Assembly: GCF_000308555.1 (NCBI RefSeq)
Contig: NZ_BAFY01000076.1
Coordinates: 1 to 36,596 of the forward strand
Reading direction: 5' to 3'
Length of the DNA stretch: 36,596 bases
Origin: Nocardia cyriacigeorgica NBRC 100375
Lineage (GTDB): Bacteria; Actinomycetota; Actinomycetes; Mycobacteriales; Mycobacteriaceae
The position numbers were made by a program, and so were the translations under genes. The notes beneath the pieces are model-generated. The model made no database searches. It was not told the DNA's origin and saw nothing but the letters and a program-made list of their open reading frames with translations. Shown piece after piece: positions 8,070-16,839 of this stretch. Within the stretch, counting starts at the first letter, position 1, and each line of letters starts with the position of its first letter.

Positions 8070-9293
8070 TCAACCCTTCACGCAAAGCACCTGACGCAGC
8101 GTCGCCACCACATCGACCAGGTCACGCTGTGCGGCGATGACCTCGTCGATGTCCTTGTACGCGGCGGGGATCTCGTCCACGACGCCTGCGTCCTTGCGGG
8201 ACTCGACGCCCTCGGTCTGCGCGATCAGGTCGGCGACGCTGTAGCGCTTCTTCGCGGCGGTACGGCTCATCCGGCGGCCCGCCCCGTGCGAGGCCGACTG
8301 GAACGACTCGGGATTTCCCTTGCCGCGCACGACATACGAGCGGGTGCCCATCGAGCCGGGAATCAGTGCCAGGTCGCCCTCGCCCGCGCGTACGGCGCCC
8401 TTGCGGGTCACCAGCATCGGCACGCCGTCGATCATTTCCTCCGCCACATAGTTGTGGTGGCACGAAATCGGTGCGTCGAAATGCACCGGGCGATCGGCGA
8501 ATTCGTCGCGGACCGCGCGGCAGGCCAGGGCGAGCATGACGGCGCGATTACGTGCCGCGTATTCCTGCGCCCAGGTCAGATCGCGACGGTAGGCGTCCAT
8601 TTCCGGGGTGCCGGAAAGGAATACTGCGAGATCGCGATCCGGCAGGTCCGCGTTATGCGGAAGCGTACGAGCCACAGCCATATGGCGTTCCGCCAGTTCC
8701 TTGCCGATATTCCGGCTGCCGGAATGTAGCAGAATCCACACCGAGTCGTCCTGGTCGAGGCACAGTTCTAGGAAGTGATTTCCTCCGCCTAGCGTCCCCA
8801 TCTGCTTATGCGCCTTGGATTCCCGGTTGCGGACGCTCTTGTCGAGGTCGTCGAACGATCCCCAGAACCGGTCCCACCCCGAGCGCAACGTCGCCGTGCT
8901 CGCACCGAGTCCGGACACCTCGGCCCCGATACGTCGCACGTCCACCGGGTCGTCGTGGGCATGGAATCCCACCGGGATCGCCGCCTCGATGCGGCTGCGC
9001 AGCGAATGCAGATTGTCGGGCAGGTCGGCAGCGGTCAGGTTGGTTTTCACGCTTTCCATACCGCAGCCGATATCCACGCCGACGGCGGCCGGGGCGACCG
9101 CGTCCTTCATGGCGATGACCGAGCCGACTGTCGCACCCTTACCGAGGTGCACATCCGGCATGACGCGCACGCCGTGGACCCATTCCAGTTGCGCGATATT
9201 CCGCAGCTGCCGCAGCGCGGCCTGCTCGATATCGTGCTCGGAAGCCCACATCAACGTCCGCGCCCGGGTGCCGGGCAGCTCGACGGGAAACAT
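8070..9293 (-). CDS. rtcB: RNA-splicing ligase RtcB
   Basis: 407 residues. RtcB joins RNA 2',3'-cyclic or 3'-phosphate ends to 5'-OH ends, using GTP and Mn2+, in tRNA splicing or RNA repair. Family motifs are clear: MPDVHLGKG (45-53), GVDIGCGME (72-80, with metal ligands D74 and C77), GTLGGGNHFLEL, LHSGSRNIG, SCHHNY and SHGAGRRMSR, whose histidine is the one guanylylated in characterised RtcB. ATG at 9293 is used because AAAGGACC precedes it at good spacing and the downstream sequence matches the family N-terminus; the frame is open to 9629 but that stretch overlaps rbsK and is not RtcB-like. No archease or RtcA gene is adjacent. A small inverted repeat lies upstream at 9315-9331. Confidence 0.95.
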   Translation of the reverse strand: MFPVELPGTRARTLMWASEHDIEQAALRQLRNIAQLEWVHGVRVMPDVHLGKGATVGSVIAMKDAVAPAAVGVDIGCGMESVKTNLTAADLPDNLHSLRSRIEAAIPVGFHAHDDPVDVRRIGAEVSGLGASTATLRSGWDRFWGSFDDLDKSVRNRESKAHKQMGTLGGGNHFLELCLDQDDSVWILLHSGSRNIGKELAERHMAVARTLPHNADLPDRDLAVFLSGTPEMDAYRRDLTWAQEYAARNRAVMLALACRAVRDEFADRPVHFDAPISCHHNYVAEEMIDGVPMLVTRKGAVRAGEGDLALIPGSMGTRSYVVRGKGNPESFQSASHGAGRRMSRTAAKKRYSVADLIAQTEGVESRKDAGVVDEIPAAYKDIDEVIAAQRDLVDVVATLRQVLCVKG

Positions 9294-9314
9294 TGTCTCG
9301 GTCCTTTCGATAAC

Positions 9315-9331
9315 GGCGAATTCGCTTCGCC
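9315..9331. promoter_or_regulatory. Inverted repeat upstream of rtcB
   Basis: GGCGAA (9315-9320) and TTCGCC (9326-9331) are separated by 5 bp, 22 nt upstream of the rtcB ATG on the minus strand. It could be an operator or a small leader hairpin. Six-bp arms are weak evidence in DNA this rich in G+C. Confidence 0.25.
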
Positions 9332-9417
9332 TTACACAATCAACGGTAGGCACGGCAGCGCCCCCGCGCACCTGAATTTCAGCGCGGAAAAGGGCGGGGC
9401 CGGGTGCCGCTGATTCG

Positions 9418-10287
9418 TCAGTCGAGCGCCGCTTCGATCTCTTCGCGCGTCGGAATCGAGGCGCTGGCCCCGAGCCGGGTGGTCGCGAGCGCACCCGCCG
9501 CGCACGCCCAGCGCACGGCCTCGGCCGGGCCGCGGTGCCAGGCCACCGCGAGCGCGCCGGTGAAGGTGTCGCCCGCGCCCGTGGTGTCGACGACCTGCAC
9601 CGGGAGCCCGGGCACCCGGAGGTCGGCACCGTCGGGCCCGCGGTAGCGCGCTCCGTCGCCGCCGAGGGTCACCACCAGGTGCGGGACGGGATCGAGGGCG
9701 GCGCCGAGCTCGGTGAACTCGCCGGAGTTGACCACAGCGACGTCGATCGCCGTCCACAGCTCGTCCGGCAGCTCCTGGGCAGGGGACGGGTTGAGGACCA
9801 CGACCGTCCCGTTCGCCTTCGCGTGCCGGGCGGCGGCGAGGACGGTCCCGATCGGAATCTCCAACTGGCACAGCAGAATGTCCGCGTCGGCGATTGCCCG
9901 GCGATCCGCGTCGGAGAGTTCGGTCACCGTGGCATTGGCCCCGCCCACCACGATGATGCTGTTCTCCCCGCTCGCGTCCACCACGATGGCGGCGATCCCG
10001 CTCGGCCCGTCGACCGTCCGCAGCCGCGCCGTCCCCACCCCGGACGCTCGAAGCGTCGCCCGCAGCTCGTCGGCGAACACATCGTCACCCACCGCACCGA
10101 TGAACTCGACCCGACCACCGGCCCGCCCCGCGGCGATCGCCTGATTCGCTCCCTTACCCCCGGGCACCATGGCGAACTCGCTGCCGAGCACCGTCTCACC
10201 CGGCTGCGGCCGCCGCCCGGTCGTGGTGACCAGATCCATGTTGATACTGCCCAGCACCGCGATCACGGGCCCCTGTCCGTCGGTCAT
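9418..10287 (-). CDS. rbsK: Ribokinase (PfkB family carbohydrate kinase)
   Basis: 289 residues, a normal ribokinase length. The N-terminal sugar-binding region VLGSINMDLV (11-20) is followed by the first PfkB signature GGKGANQA (43-50). The second signature, DTTGAGDTF (234-242), holds the catalytic base Asp240 and the anion hole. Ribokinase phosphorylates D-ribose to ribose-5-phosphate in the cytoplasm; related PfkB kinases act on other sugars or nucleosides, so substrate is inferred. There is no ribose transporter, rbsD or LacI regulator nearby, so the gene stands alone. It ends 125 nt from the rtcB start on the same strand. Confidence 0.87.
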   Translation of the reverse strand: MTDGQGPVIAVLGSINMDLVTTTGRRPQPGETVLGSEFAMVPGGKGANQAIAAGRAGGRVEFIGAVGDDVFADELRATLRASGVGTARLRTVDGPSGIAAIVVDASGENSIIVVGGANATVTELSDADRRAIADADILLCQLEIPIGTVLAAARHAKANGTVVVLNPSPAQELPDELWTAIDVAVVNSGEFTELGAALDPVPHLVVTLGGDGARYRGPDGADLRVPGLPVQVVDTTGAGDTFTGALAVAWHRGPAEAVRWACAAGALATTRLGASASIPTREEIEAALD

Positions 10288-10480
10288 ACCGGCACGGTAA
10301 CCGCAACCCGCCGCCGCGCACCGGCTATGCGTCCGGAACGGCGGAGGCCGCGCGCGAACGGGCTGACGAGGGGGTCGACCACGGCGAACGGATGGTGCCT
10401 CCGGCGGAGTGGATCACCGAGGATGCGGGACTGCTGCCGGCCCTGACCGCGTGGAACCGGGTGGTCGCAGCACCTGAGCC

Positions 10481-11152
10481 TCACCAGCGCACGATGATCC
10501 CCGCCTCCCGCGCCAGGCCGGCGGCGAGGCCGAGTAGGTCGCCGCCGTCGACGGTCGCCCCGCGTAGGCCGGCCACCCCGTCGATGTCGGCGAGGGTGCA
10601 GTCGGTGAAGCGGAGGTTGTGGCGGGGTGCGGTGCCGGTGAAGCGGGCGCCGGTGAGGTTGCAGTGTTCGAAGACGACGTTGCGGAATTCGACGCCTTCG
10701 AAATCGGCCTGGCGCAGATCGCAGTCACGGAAGACGACGGTGCGCAGCTTGGAGTACCGGAACGAGGTGAGGTCGGCGCGGGTGCCTTCGAGCAGGACGT
10801 CGCGCCAGCTGCCGGCGGTCCACGACATTCCGGTGAGCCTGCTGGTGCTGATCGCGCATTCGGCCATCGAGCACTCGTCGGCCAGCAGGTTGGCCAGATC
10901 GCAGACCGACAGTTCGGACTCGTAGATGGTGACCCCGCGCATGACTCCGCCGAATCGGCAGTTGTCGAATCGGCAGCCCTCCAGGCCGAGGGCGTGGGTT
11001 TCGGCGCGGGTGAGGTCGGCGCCGGAGTAGTCGACTTCGTCGATGGTGGTGTCGTCGTCGAAATCGTCGCGAGGTGATTCGGCCGGGCGGCGTGGCCGCG
11101 AACGGGGCGTGCTCGGCACCACGGGGACGTTGCTGTTGCGAGAGGCTGCCAC
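10481..11152 (-). CDS. Pentapeptide-repeat protein
   Basis: 223 residues. After a basic, Pro/Arg-rich, probably disordered N-terminus (1-35), residues about 40-215 consist of degenerate A(D/N)LXX-type repeats, for example YSGADLTRA, RFDNCRFGG, DLRQADFEG, EFRNVVFEH and NLTGARFTG. Such repeats fold into a right-handed quadrilateral beta-helix. Some family members, such as MfpA and Qnr, mimic DNA and bind gyrase, conferring fluoroquinolone tolerance; most have no known function. The repeats here are less regular than in MfpA, so a gyrase role is only a possibility. It is divergent from proA across 147 nt. Confidence 0.85.
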   Translation of the reverse strand: MAASRNSNVPVVPSTPRSRPRRPAESPRDDFDDDTTIDEVDYSGADLTRAETHALGLEGCRFDNCRFGGVMRGVTIYESELSVCDLANLLADECSMAECAISTSRLTGMSWTAGSWRDVLLEGTRADLTSFRYSKLRTVVFRDCDLRQADFEGVEFRNVVFEHCNLTGARFTGTAPRHNLRFTDCTLADIDGVAGLRGATVDGGDLLGLAAGLAREAGIIVRW

Positions 11153-11287
11153 TCTTGCTCCGCTCTGTGTCGGGGTCGAACCGTCACCGGCAAGCTACGG
11201 GATGGCACCGACAGCACCCGCCGACATCGGGGCGGACCAGTGCGTCCGCGGCTCCCAGCGCAGTGATTCGGTGTCGTAGCGGGTGCG

Positions 11288-11293
11288 TAGTCT
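11288..11293 (+). promoter_or_regulatory. Putative -10 element of proA (leaderless)
   Basis: TAGTCT ends 6 nt before the proA ATG at 11300, which places the expected transcription start at or next to the start codon. No Shine-Dalgarno sequence precedes the ATG. A leaderless proA mRNA is inferred. Confidence 0.5.
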
Positions 11294-11299
11294 GTACCC

Positions 11300-12565
11300 A
11301 TGACGGTAGGAACGACAGCCGAGCTCGATACCCGCGAGGCCGTGCACGACGCCGCGCGCAAGGCACGGGTCGCCGCACGTGCGCTCGCCCAGTTGACCAC
11401 CGCCCAGAAGAACGAGGCGCTGCACGCCGCCGCCGACGCGCTGCTCGCCGCCGCCGACCGGGTGCTGGCCGCCAATGCCGAGGACATCGCGACCGCGCAG
11501 GCCGCAGGCACCGAGGAATCGCTGCTCGACCGGCTACGGCTGACGAAGGCCCGCATCGACGGCATCGCCTCCGGGCTGCGTCAAGTGGCGGGCCTGCCGG
11601 ACCCGGTGGGTGTGGTGGTACGCGGTTCGACCCTGCCCAACGGGCTCGAGATCCGTCAGGTGCGGGTACCGCTCGGCGTGGTCGGGATGGTGTACGAGGC
11701 CCGGCCCAATGTCACCGTCGACGCGTTCGGCCTGGCCCTGAAGTCCGGTAACGCGGCGTTGCTTCGCGGCTCGTCGTCGGCGGCGCGGTCCAATGCCGCG
11801 CTGGTCGAGGTGCTGCGGGAATCGCTGGTCGCGCAGGGCATTCCGGCCGACGCGGTGCAGCTGCTGCCCAGCGAGGACCGTTCCAGCGTCACCCATCTGA
11901 TCCAGGCCCGCGGTCTGGTCGACGTGGTCATCCCGCGCGGCGGCGCCGGCCTGATCAACGCGGTCGTGCGTGACGCCCAGGTGCCGACCATCGAGACCGG
12001 CACCGGCAACTGCCACGTCTACGTGCACGTGGGCGCCGATCTGGAGATGGCCGAACAGATCCTGATCAACGCCAAGACCCGCAGGCCGAGCGTCTGCAAC
12101 GCCGCCGAGACGGTGCTCATCGACGCCGCCATCGCCGAGACGGCCGTACCGCGGCTCACCAAGGCGCTCGAAGACCACGGCGTCACCATTCACGGTGATC
12201 TGCCCGGTCAGGTCCCGGCCACCGACACCGACTGGGGCGAGGAGTACCTGACCCTCGACATCGCGATGAAGGTGGTCGACGGCCTGGACGCCGCGGTCGA
12301 GCACATCAACACCTGGGGTACCGGTCACACCGAGGCCATCGTCACCTCGGAGCTGGCCGCCGCCCGCGAATTCACCAGCCGGGTCGACGCCGCGGCGGTG
12401 ATGGTGAACGCCTCGACCGCCTTCACCGACGGCGAGCAGTTCGGCTTCGGCGCGGAAATCGGCATCTCCACCCAGAAGCTGCACGCCCGCGGCCCGATGG
12501 CGCTGCCGGAACTCACCTCCACCAAGTGGATCGTCTGGGGCGAGGGGCAGGTCCGGCCGGTCTGA
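11300..12565 (+). CDS. proA: Glutamate-5-semialdehyde dehydrogenase (gamma-glutamyl phosphate reductase)
   Basis: 421 residues, the normal ProA length. It reduces gamma-glutamyl phosphate with NADPH to glutamate-5-semialdehyde, the second step of proline synthesis from glutamate. Recognisable features are [17 protein letters not shown], the loop [22 protein letters not shown], and the catalytic cysteine C266 in [12 protein letters not shown]. The C-terminal half has the expected [11 protein letters not shown] and [19 protein letters not shown] motifs. The proB partner is not adjacent in this window, as is usual in mycobacteria, where proA heads a separate segment upstream of nadD. The start is supported by the -10 hexamer just upstream. 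Confidence 0.97.
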   Translation: MTVGTTAELDTREAVHDAARKARVAARALAQLTTAQKNEALHAAADALLAAADRVLAANAEDIATAQAAGTEESLLDRLRLTKARIDGIASGLRQVAGLPDPVGVVVRGSTLPNGLEIRQVRVPLGVVGMVYEARPNVTVDAFGLALKSGNAALLRGSSSAARSNAALVEVLRESLVAQGIPADAVQLLPSEDRSSVTHLIQARGLVDVVIPRGGAGLINAVVRDAQVPTIETGTGNCHVYVHVGADLEMAEQILINAKTRRPSVCNAAETVLIDAAIAETAVPRLTKALEDHGVTIHGDLPGQVPATDTDWGEEYLTLDIAMKVVDGLDAAVEHINTWGTGHTEAIVTSELAAAREFTSRVDAAAVMVNASTAFTDGEQFGFGAEIGISTQKLHARGPMALPELTSTKWIVWGEGQVRPV

Positions 12566-12590
12566 GCCGGGGCGCGGTTCCGCCGTCCCG

Positions 12591-12596
12591 TAGCGT
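12591..12596 (+). promoter_or_regulatory. Possible -10 element upstream of the MoxR gene
   Basis: TAGCGT fits the actinobacterial TANNNT -10 pattern and would start transcription about 20-25 nt before GTG 12626, leaving room for the purine-rich GGAAAGGGA ribosome-binding site. No convincing -35 box is seen. Confidence 0.3.
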
Positions 12597-12625
12597 GGGG
12601 CTGGTACGTCGCAGGAAAGGGACGC

Positions 12626-13522
12626 GTGGTGGATCGCTCGAATTCGGATCAGGTCGCGGCTCAGGAGCCGATCTTCGCCTCGGTGGACGAGGTGATCGAT
12701 CGGCTCGCCGAGACGGGATATCTGGCCGACAAGGCCACCGCCACCTCGGTGTTCCTGGCCGATCGGCTGGGTAAGCCGCTGCTGATCGAGGGTCCGGCCG
12801 GTGTCGGCAAGACCGAGCTCTCGCGCGCGGTCGCGCAGACCGCGGGCGCCGAGCTGGTGCGGTTGCAGTGCTACGAGGGCGTCGACGAGGCCCGCGCCCT
12901 CTACGAATGGAACCACGCCAAGCAGATCCTGCGCATCCAGGCCTCCAGCGAGAACGACTGGGAAGAGACCAAGGCCGACGTCTTCACCGAGGAGTTCCTG
13001 CTGGCACGGCCGCTGCTGACCGCGATCCGCCGCACCGAGCCGACGGTGCTGCTCATCGACGAGACCGACAAGGCCGACGTCGAGATCGAGGGCCTGCTGC
13101 TCGAGGTGCTCAGCGATTTCGCTGTGACGGTCCCGGAACTCGGCACCATCACCGCCCAGCACAAGCCGTTCGTGGTACTCACCTCGAATGCGACAAGGGA
13201 GCTGTCGGAGGCGCTCAAGCGCCGCTGCCTTTACCTGCATCTGGACTTCCCGGACGCCGACCTGGAACGCCGCATCCTGGCCAGCCGGGTCCCGGAGCTG
13301 CCGGAGGCGGTCGCGGCGCAGCTGGTGCGGATCGTGCACGTACTGCGCGGTATGCCGTTGAAGAAGCTGCCGTCGGTGGCCGAATCCATCGACTGGGGCC
13401 GTACCCTGCTGGCCCTCGGCATGCAGGATCTCGACGATACGACCGTGCGCGCCACCCTCGGCGTTGTGCTCAAACATCGCAGCGACCACGAGCGGGCGCT
13501 GGCCGAGCTGAAACTGGCCTGA
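12626..13522 (+). CDS. MoxR-family AAA+ ATPase
   Basis: 298 residues. Walker A GPAGVGKT (56-63), Walker B LLIDETDK (142-149), sensor 1 LTSNATRE (185-192) and an arginine-finger region ALKRRCLY (197-204) mark a complete AAA+ core of the MoxR/CoxD type. MoxR ATPases work with VWA-domain proteins to insert metals or assemble enzyme complexes, and the next gene, 4 nt downstream, encodes exactly such a partner. GTG at 12626 follows a GGAAAGGGA ribosome-binding site; the codon after it is also GTG. CoxD assembles the Cu-Mo cluster of CO dehydrogenase, but no coxMSL genes are in the window, so the client is unknown. Confidence 0.92.
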   Translation: MVDRSNSDQVAAQEPIFASVDEVIDRLAETGYLADKATATSVFLADRLGKPLLIEGPAGVGKTELSRAVAQTAGAELVRLQCYEGVDEARALYEWNHAKQILRIQASSENDWEETKADVFTEEFLLARPLLTAIRRTEPTVLLIDETDKADVEIEGLLLEVLSDFAVTVPELGTITAQHKPFVVLTSNATRELSEALKRRCLYLHLDFPDADLERRILASRVPELPEAVAAQLVRIVHVLRGMPLKKLPSVAESIDWGRTLLALGMQDLDDTTVRATLGVVLKHRSDHERALAELKLA

Positions 13523-13526
13523 GCCG

Positions 13527-14951
13527 ATGTCCGCGCGTTCGATACCCGCGCAGTCGCCGGATTTTCGTGCGCCGCACGGGTTCGCGGGTCACCTCGTCGA
13601 TTTCGTCGAGGCACTGCGGGCCCGCGGGGTCCCGGTCGGCCCGTCGGAGACCGTCGACGCGGGGCGGGTGCTGACCGTGCTGGACCTGATGGACCGGGAA
13701 GCGGTGCGCGAAGGCCTGGCCTGCGCCCTATTGCGCCGCACCACCCACCGCGGCACCTACGACGGCCTGTTCGACCTGTGGTTCCCGGTCGCGATCGGCG
13801 CTCGCACCGATTCGGTCGACGATGTGGAGATTCCGCGCACGCCCTCGGGCACGGTCGATATCGCGGCGCTGCGAGAGCTGCTGGCCGAATTGCTGACCGA
13901 GGAGGGCACCACCGCCCAGCTGGAGTCACTGGCGGGGCAGATGGTCGAAGAGCTGGGCCAATATCAGTCCGCGCGCGGCCCGTCGTTCTCGACGTACCAG
14001 GCGCTCAAAGAGGTGCAGCCGCAGACGCTGCTGGCCAAGATCCTGGCCGGCCTGGCGCGCCCGGATGCGAGTGCCTTCGAGTCCGAGATCGCCCGCCGCG
14101 CCGCCCGTCAGCGGATCGATGCCTTCCGCGCCACGGTCGACGCCGAAACCCGCAGACGCGTCGCCGAACGGATCGGGCGGGAACGGGTCGCCAGTTACGG
14201 CGTCTCCCGGCAGGCCGAGGAAGTCGATTTCCTGCGCGCCTCGGAATCCGAGCTGGCCGAGTTGCGCCGCAGCAGCCAGCGACTGGCCCGGATCCTGGCC
14301 TCACGGCTTGCCGTGCGGCGCAGGCATTCCCGGCGCGGTGAGATCGATCTGCGGCGCACCCTGCGCAAATCCATGTCCACCGGCGGCGTGCCGATCGATC
14401 TGGTCAACCGCAAGCCGCGACCGGGCAGGCCGGAACTCGTCCTGCTGTGCGATGTCTCGGGCTCGGTGGCCGGTTTCAGCAACTTCACTCTGCTACTGGT
14501 CAGTGCGTTGCGTGAGCAGTTCTCGCGGGTGCGGATCTTCGCGTTCGTCGATCAGACCGACGAGGTAACCCGGTTCTTCGACGCGCGAACCCAATTGGAC
14601 GAGGCGATGAAACGGGTATTCACCGAGGCCGAAGTGGCCGGCTTCGACGGGCATTCCGATTACGGCAGCGCCCTGTCCGGGTTTGCCACGAAGTGGCCCG
14701 ACGCCGTCACCAGCCGCAGTTCGCTGCTGATCCTCGGCGACGCGCGCACCAACTATCGCGATCCCGACCTGGAAACGTTGCGTGAGCTGGTGCAGGTGGC
14801 CAAACATGCGCATTGGCTCAACCCGGAGCCGAGAACCCAATGGGGATCAGGGGATTCGGCCGCCGACAAGTATCAGCAGGTGATCGAGATGCACGAATGC
14901 CGGTCGGCGGCGCAACTGACCGCGGTGGTGTCGCGGCTGCTCCCGGTGTGA
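13527..14951 (+). CDS. VWA-domain protein, CoxE-like partner of the MoxR ATPase
   Basis: 474 residues. The N-terminal ~270 residues are helical and charged; the C-terminal ~190 form a von Willebrand A domain. Its metal-ion-dependent adhesion site begins DVSGS at 309-313, with a later threonine/aspartate region around GFDGHSDYGSAL. The stretch LILGDARTNYRDP and HWLNPEPRTQWGSGDS is typical of CoxE-like proteins. It starts 4 nt after the MoxR gene, so they are almost certainly co-translated and act as a MoxR-VWA pair. In known pairs the VWA protein is the adaptor between ATPase and client. The client cannot be deduced from this window. Confidence 0.9.
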   Translation: MSARSIPAQSPDFRAPHGFAGHLVDFVEALRARGVPVGPSETVDAGRVLTVLDLMDREAVREGLACALLRRTTHRGTYDGLFDLWFPVAIGARTDSVDDVEIPRTPSGTVDIAALRELLAELLTEEGTTAQLESLAGQMVEELGQYQSARGPSFSTYQALKEVQPQTLLAKILAGLARPDASAFESEIARRAARQRIDAFRATVDAETRRRVAERIGRERVASYGVSRQAEEVDFLRASESELAELRRSSQRLARILASRLAVRRRHSRRGEIDLRRTLRKSMSTGGVPIDLVNRKPRPGRPELVLLCDVSGSVAGFSNFTLLLVSALREQFSRVRIFAFVDQTDEVTRFFDARTQLDEAMKRVFTEAEVAGFDGHSDYGSALSGFATKWPDAVTSRSSLLILGDARTNYRDPDLETLRELVQVAKHAHWLNPEPRTQWGSGDSAADKYQQVIEMHECRSAAQLTAVVSRLLPV

Positions 14952-14958
14952 CGATCAG

Positions 14959-14971
14959 CGCTTGTTAAGCG
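14959..14971. promoter_or_regulatory. Small palindrome upstream of the HSP90-like gene
   Basis: CGCTT-GTT-AAGCG is a perfect inverted repeat with 5-bp arms, just after the VWA gene stop. A TATGGT hexamer at 14977-14982 could be a -10 element for the HSP90-like gene, which would place the palindrome in operator position. It does not resemble the HAIR (HspR) or CIRCE heat-shock operators. Confidence 0.3.
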
Positions 14972-15002
14972 AACCTTATGGTGTTGCCGCGACAATGCGC
15001 GA

Positions 15003-16838
15003 ATGGTCAACACAGCTCCAGCGGACAGCAACTATCAGTTCCAGGTCGATCTGCGCGGCATCGTGGATCTGCTGTCGCACCACCTGTACTCGAGTCCGCG
15101 GGTCTACCTCAGGGAGCTGTTGCAGAACGCCGTCGACGCCGTCACCGCACGCACGGCCCTCGACCCCACCGCCCCGACCGCCATCCGGCTGCACCTGGAC
15201 GGAAACGGGCTGCGCATCACCGACCCCGGCATCGGACTCACCGAGGCCGACGTCCACCGTTTCCTTGCCACCATCGGCCGCTCATCAAAGCGCGACGACA
15301 TCGAAGGCGCCCGACGCGAATTCCTCGGCCAGTTCGGCATCGGGCTGCTCGCCTGCTTCACCGTCGCCGAATCCATCCGCGTGCGCACCCGGTCGGCCGC
15401 CGACACCGCCGCGCCACCGGTGGAATGGATCGCCGAGGCCGACGGCACCTACTCGCTGCGCGCACTCGAGCCGGCGCAGTACCCCGAACCGGGCACCACG
15501 GTCGAACTGACGCCGCGGCCGGGCGCGCAGCCCTGGTTCGCCGCCGAACGCGTCCTGGAACTGGTCACCGATTACGGTTCGCTGCTGCCGTACGAGGTGA
15601 CTGTCGAGGCCGACGGCAGCGTGGTCCGGGTGACCGATCCGCCGCCGGTCTGGCGGCGCCGGTTCGACTCGCCCGCCCTGCGTCGTGCCGCACTGTTCGA
15701 CTACGGCGAACGCGTGCTGGGTTTCGCGCCGCTGGACGTCATCGACCTCGACGCCGAACTGGCCGGCGTCAGCGGTGTCGCGTACGTGCTGTCGCAGCCA
15801 GGAAATCCGGCCGAATCCAGTGCCCACCGCGTGTACCTGAAAGGCATGCTGCTCGGTGACGCCGTGCGCGGGGTGCTGCCGGACTGGGCGTTCTTCGTCC
15901 GCTGCGTCATCGACACCGATTCGCTGCGGCCGACTGCCTCGCGCGAGGGGCTCTACGAAGACGAGCGGCTGGCCATCGTCCGCGAGGCGCTCGGCGACCG
16001 GGTGCGGGAATGGCTCACCGAGATCGCCGCCGAGCAGCCCGACCGGCTGGCCGCGTTCCTGTCGGTGCACTCTCTCGGAGTCAAGGCGATGGCACGTCAT
16101 TCGACCGAGCTCCTGCGGATCATGGTGCCGCACCTGCTGTTCGAGACCACCGAAGGCCGCATCCCGCTCACCGAGTTCGTCCGCAAACATCCGGTGGTGC
16201 GGGTCAGCGCGACGGTGGAGGAGTTCCGCCAGGTCGCGCAGACGGCGTCGGCGCAGGGCATCGGCATCGTCAACGGTGGCTACACCTATGACGCCGAACT
16301 CGTCGCCCTGCTGCCGCAGATCATGCCCGGCGTCGAGGTGGCCGAGCTCGACGGCGCCGCGGTGACCGCCGCACTCGATCCGGTGGACCCGGCCGAGGAG
16401 CTGGCCCTGGCGCCGGTCCTGGCGATCGCGCGCGGCACGCTCGATCCGCTGGCCTGCGATGTGCTGCTGCGCGCCTTTCAACCGGTGTCGGTGCCCGCGC
16501 TCTACCTCGACAGCCGCGGCGCCCGCAACGAACGCGCCAGGGCCGACACCGTTGCCGAGGCCGATGATCTATGGTCCGACATCCTCGGCGCGCTCGAATC
16601 CGCGACGCCACGAGCACAGCTGGTGCTCAACTTCCACAGCCCGGTGGTGCGCAGACTGGCCCGCATCGGTGATCCGGCCTTCCTGAAGACGGCCGTGGAA
16701 TCGCTGTACGGGCAGGCGCTGCTGATGACTCACCGGCCCCTGCGCCCCGCCGACACCGCCTTGCTCAACCGGGCTTTCGGGGAGTTCCTGAGCTGGGCGA
16801 CCGAACGCGCCGCCGGCGGCGACCAGGGGGAGAACTGA
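15003..16838 (+). CDS. HSP90-like (HtpG-family) GHKL ATPase
   Basis: 611 residues, close to HtpG length but divergent. The Bergerat ATP-binding fold is intact: RELLQNAVDA (37-46, with catalytic-type E38 and Mg-binding N42), ITDPGIGLT (72-80, with adenine-contacting D74), IGRSSK (91-96) and the lid GQFGIGLLACF (109-119). The middle domain has SLRPTASREGLYED, matching the HtpG segment whose SRE arginine senses the gamma-phosphate. The C-terminal third is poorly conserved and no MEEVD-type tail is present (ends GDQGEN). HtpG proteins are cytosolic chaperones. It is followed after 1 nt by a TPR protein, suggesting a dedicated chaperone/co-chaperone pair. It starts 51 nt after the MoxR-VWA pair and may share its transcript. 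Confidence 0.9.
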   Translation: MVNTAPADSNYQFQVDLRGIVDLLSHHLYSSPRVYLRELLQNAVDAVTARTALDPTAPTAIRLHLDGNGLRITDPGIGLTEADVHRFLATIGRSSKRDDIEGARREFLGQFGIGLLACFTVAESIRVRTRSAADTAAPPVEWIAEADGTYSLRALEPAQYPEPGTTVELTPRPGAQPWFAAERVLELVTDYGSLLPYEVTVEADGSVVRVTDPPPVWRRRFDSPALRRAALFDYGERVLGFAPLDVIDLDAELAGVSGVAYVLSQPGNPAESSAHRVYLKGMLLGDAVRGVLPDWAFFVRCVIDTDSLRPTASREGLYEDERLAIVREALGDRVREWLTEIAAEQPDRLAAFLSVHSLGVKAMARHSTELLRIMVPHLLFETTEGRIPLTEFVRKHPVVRVSATVEEFRQVAQTASAQGIGIVNGGYTYDAELVALLPQIMPGVEVAELDGAAVTAALDPVDPAEELALAPVLAIARGTLDPLACDVLLRAFQPVSVPALYLDSRGARNERARADTVAEADDLWSDILGALESATPRAQLVLNFHSPVVRRLARIGDPAFLKTAVESLYGQALLMTHRPLRPADTALLNRAFGEFLSWATERAAGGDQGEN

Positions 16839-16839
16839 G

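Noticed and set aside
9294..9629. N-terminal extension of RtcB
   Set aside because: In frame but overlaps rbsK, is Arg/Ser/Pro-rich and has no RtcB homology; the ATG at 9293 has a good ribosome-binding site.
10320..10480. Plus-strand peptide with readable sequence (HGERMVPPAEWITEDAG, LLPALTAWNRVV) in the rbsK-pentapeptide spacer
   Set aside because: It looks slightly protein-like and could be a gene scrap, but there is no ribosome-binding site, no family match I can name, and the frame soon runs antisense to the pentapeptide gene.
11534..13489. Minus-strand open frame of 651 codons opposite proA and the MoxR gene
   Set aside because: Both plus-strand genes are unmistakable; the antisense product has no recognisable domain and biased His/Gly/Gln/Arg composition.
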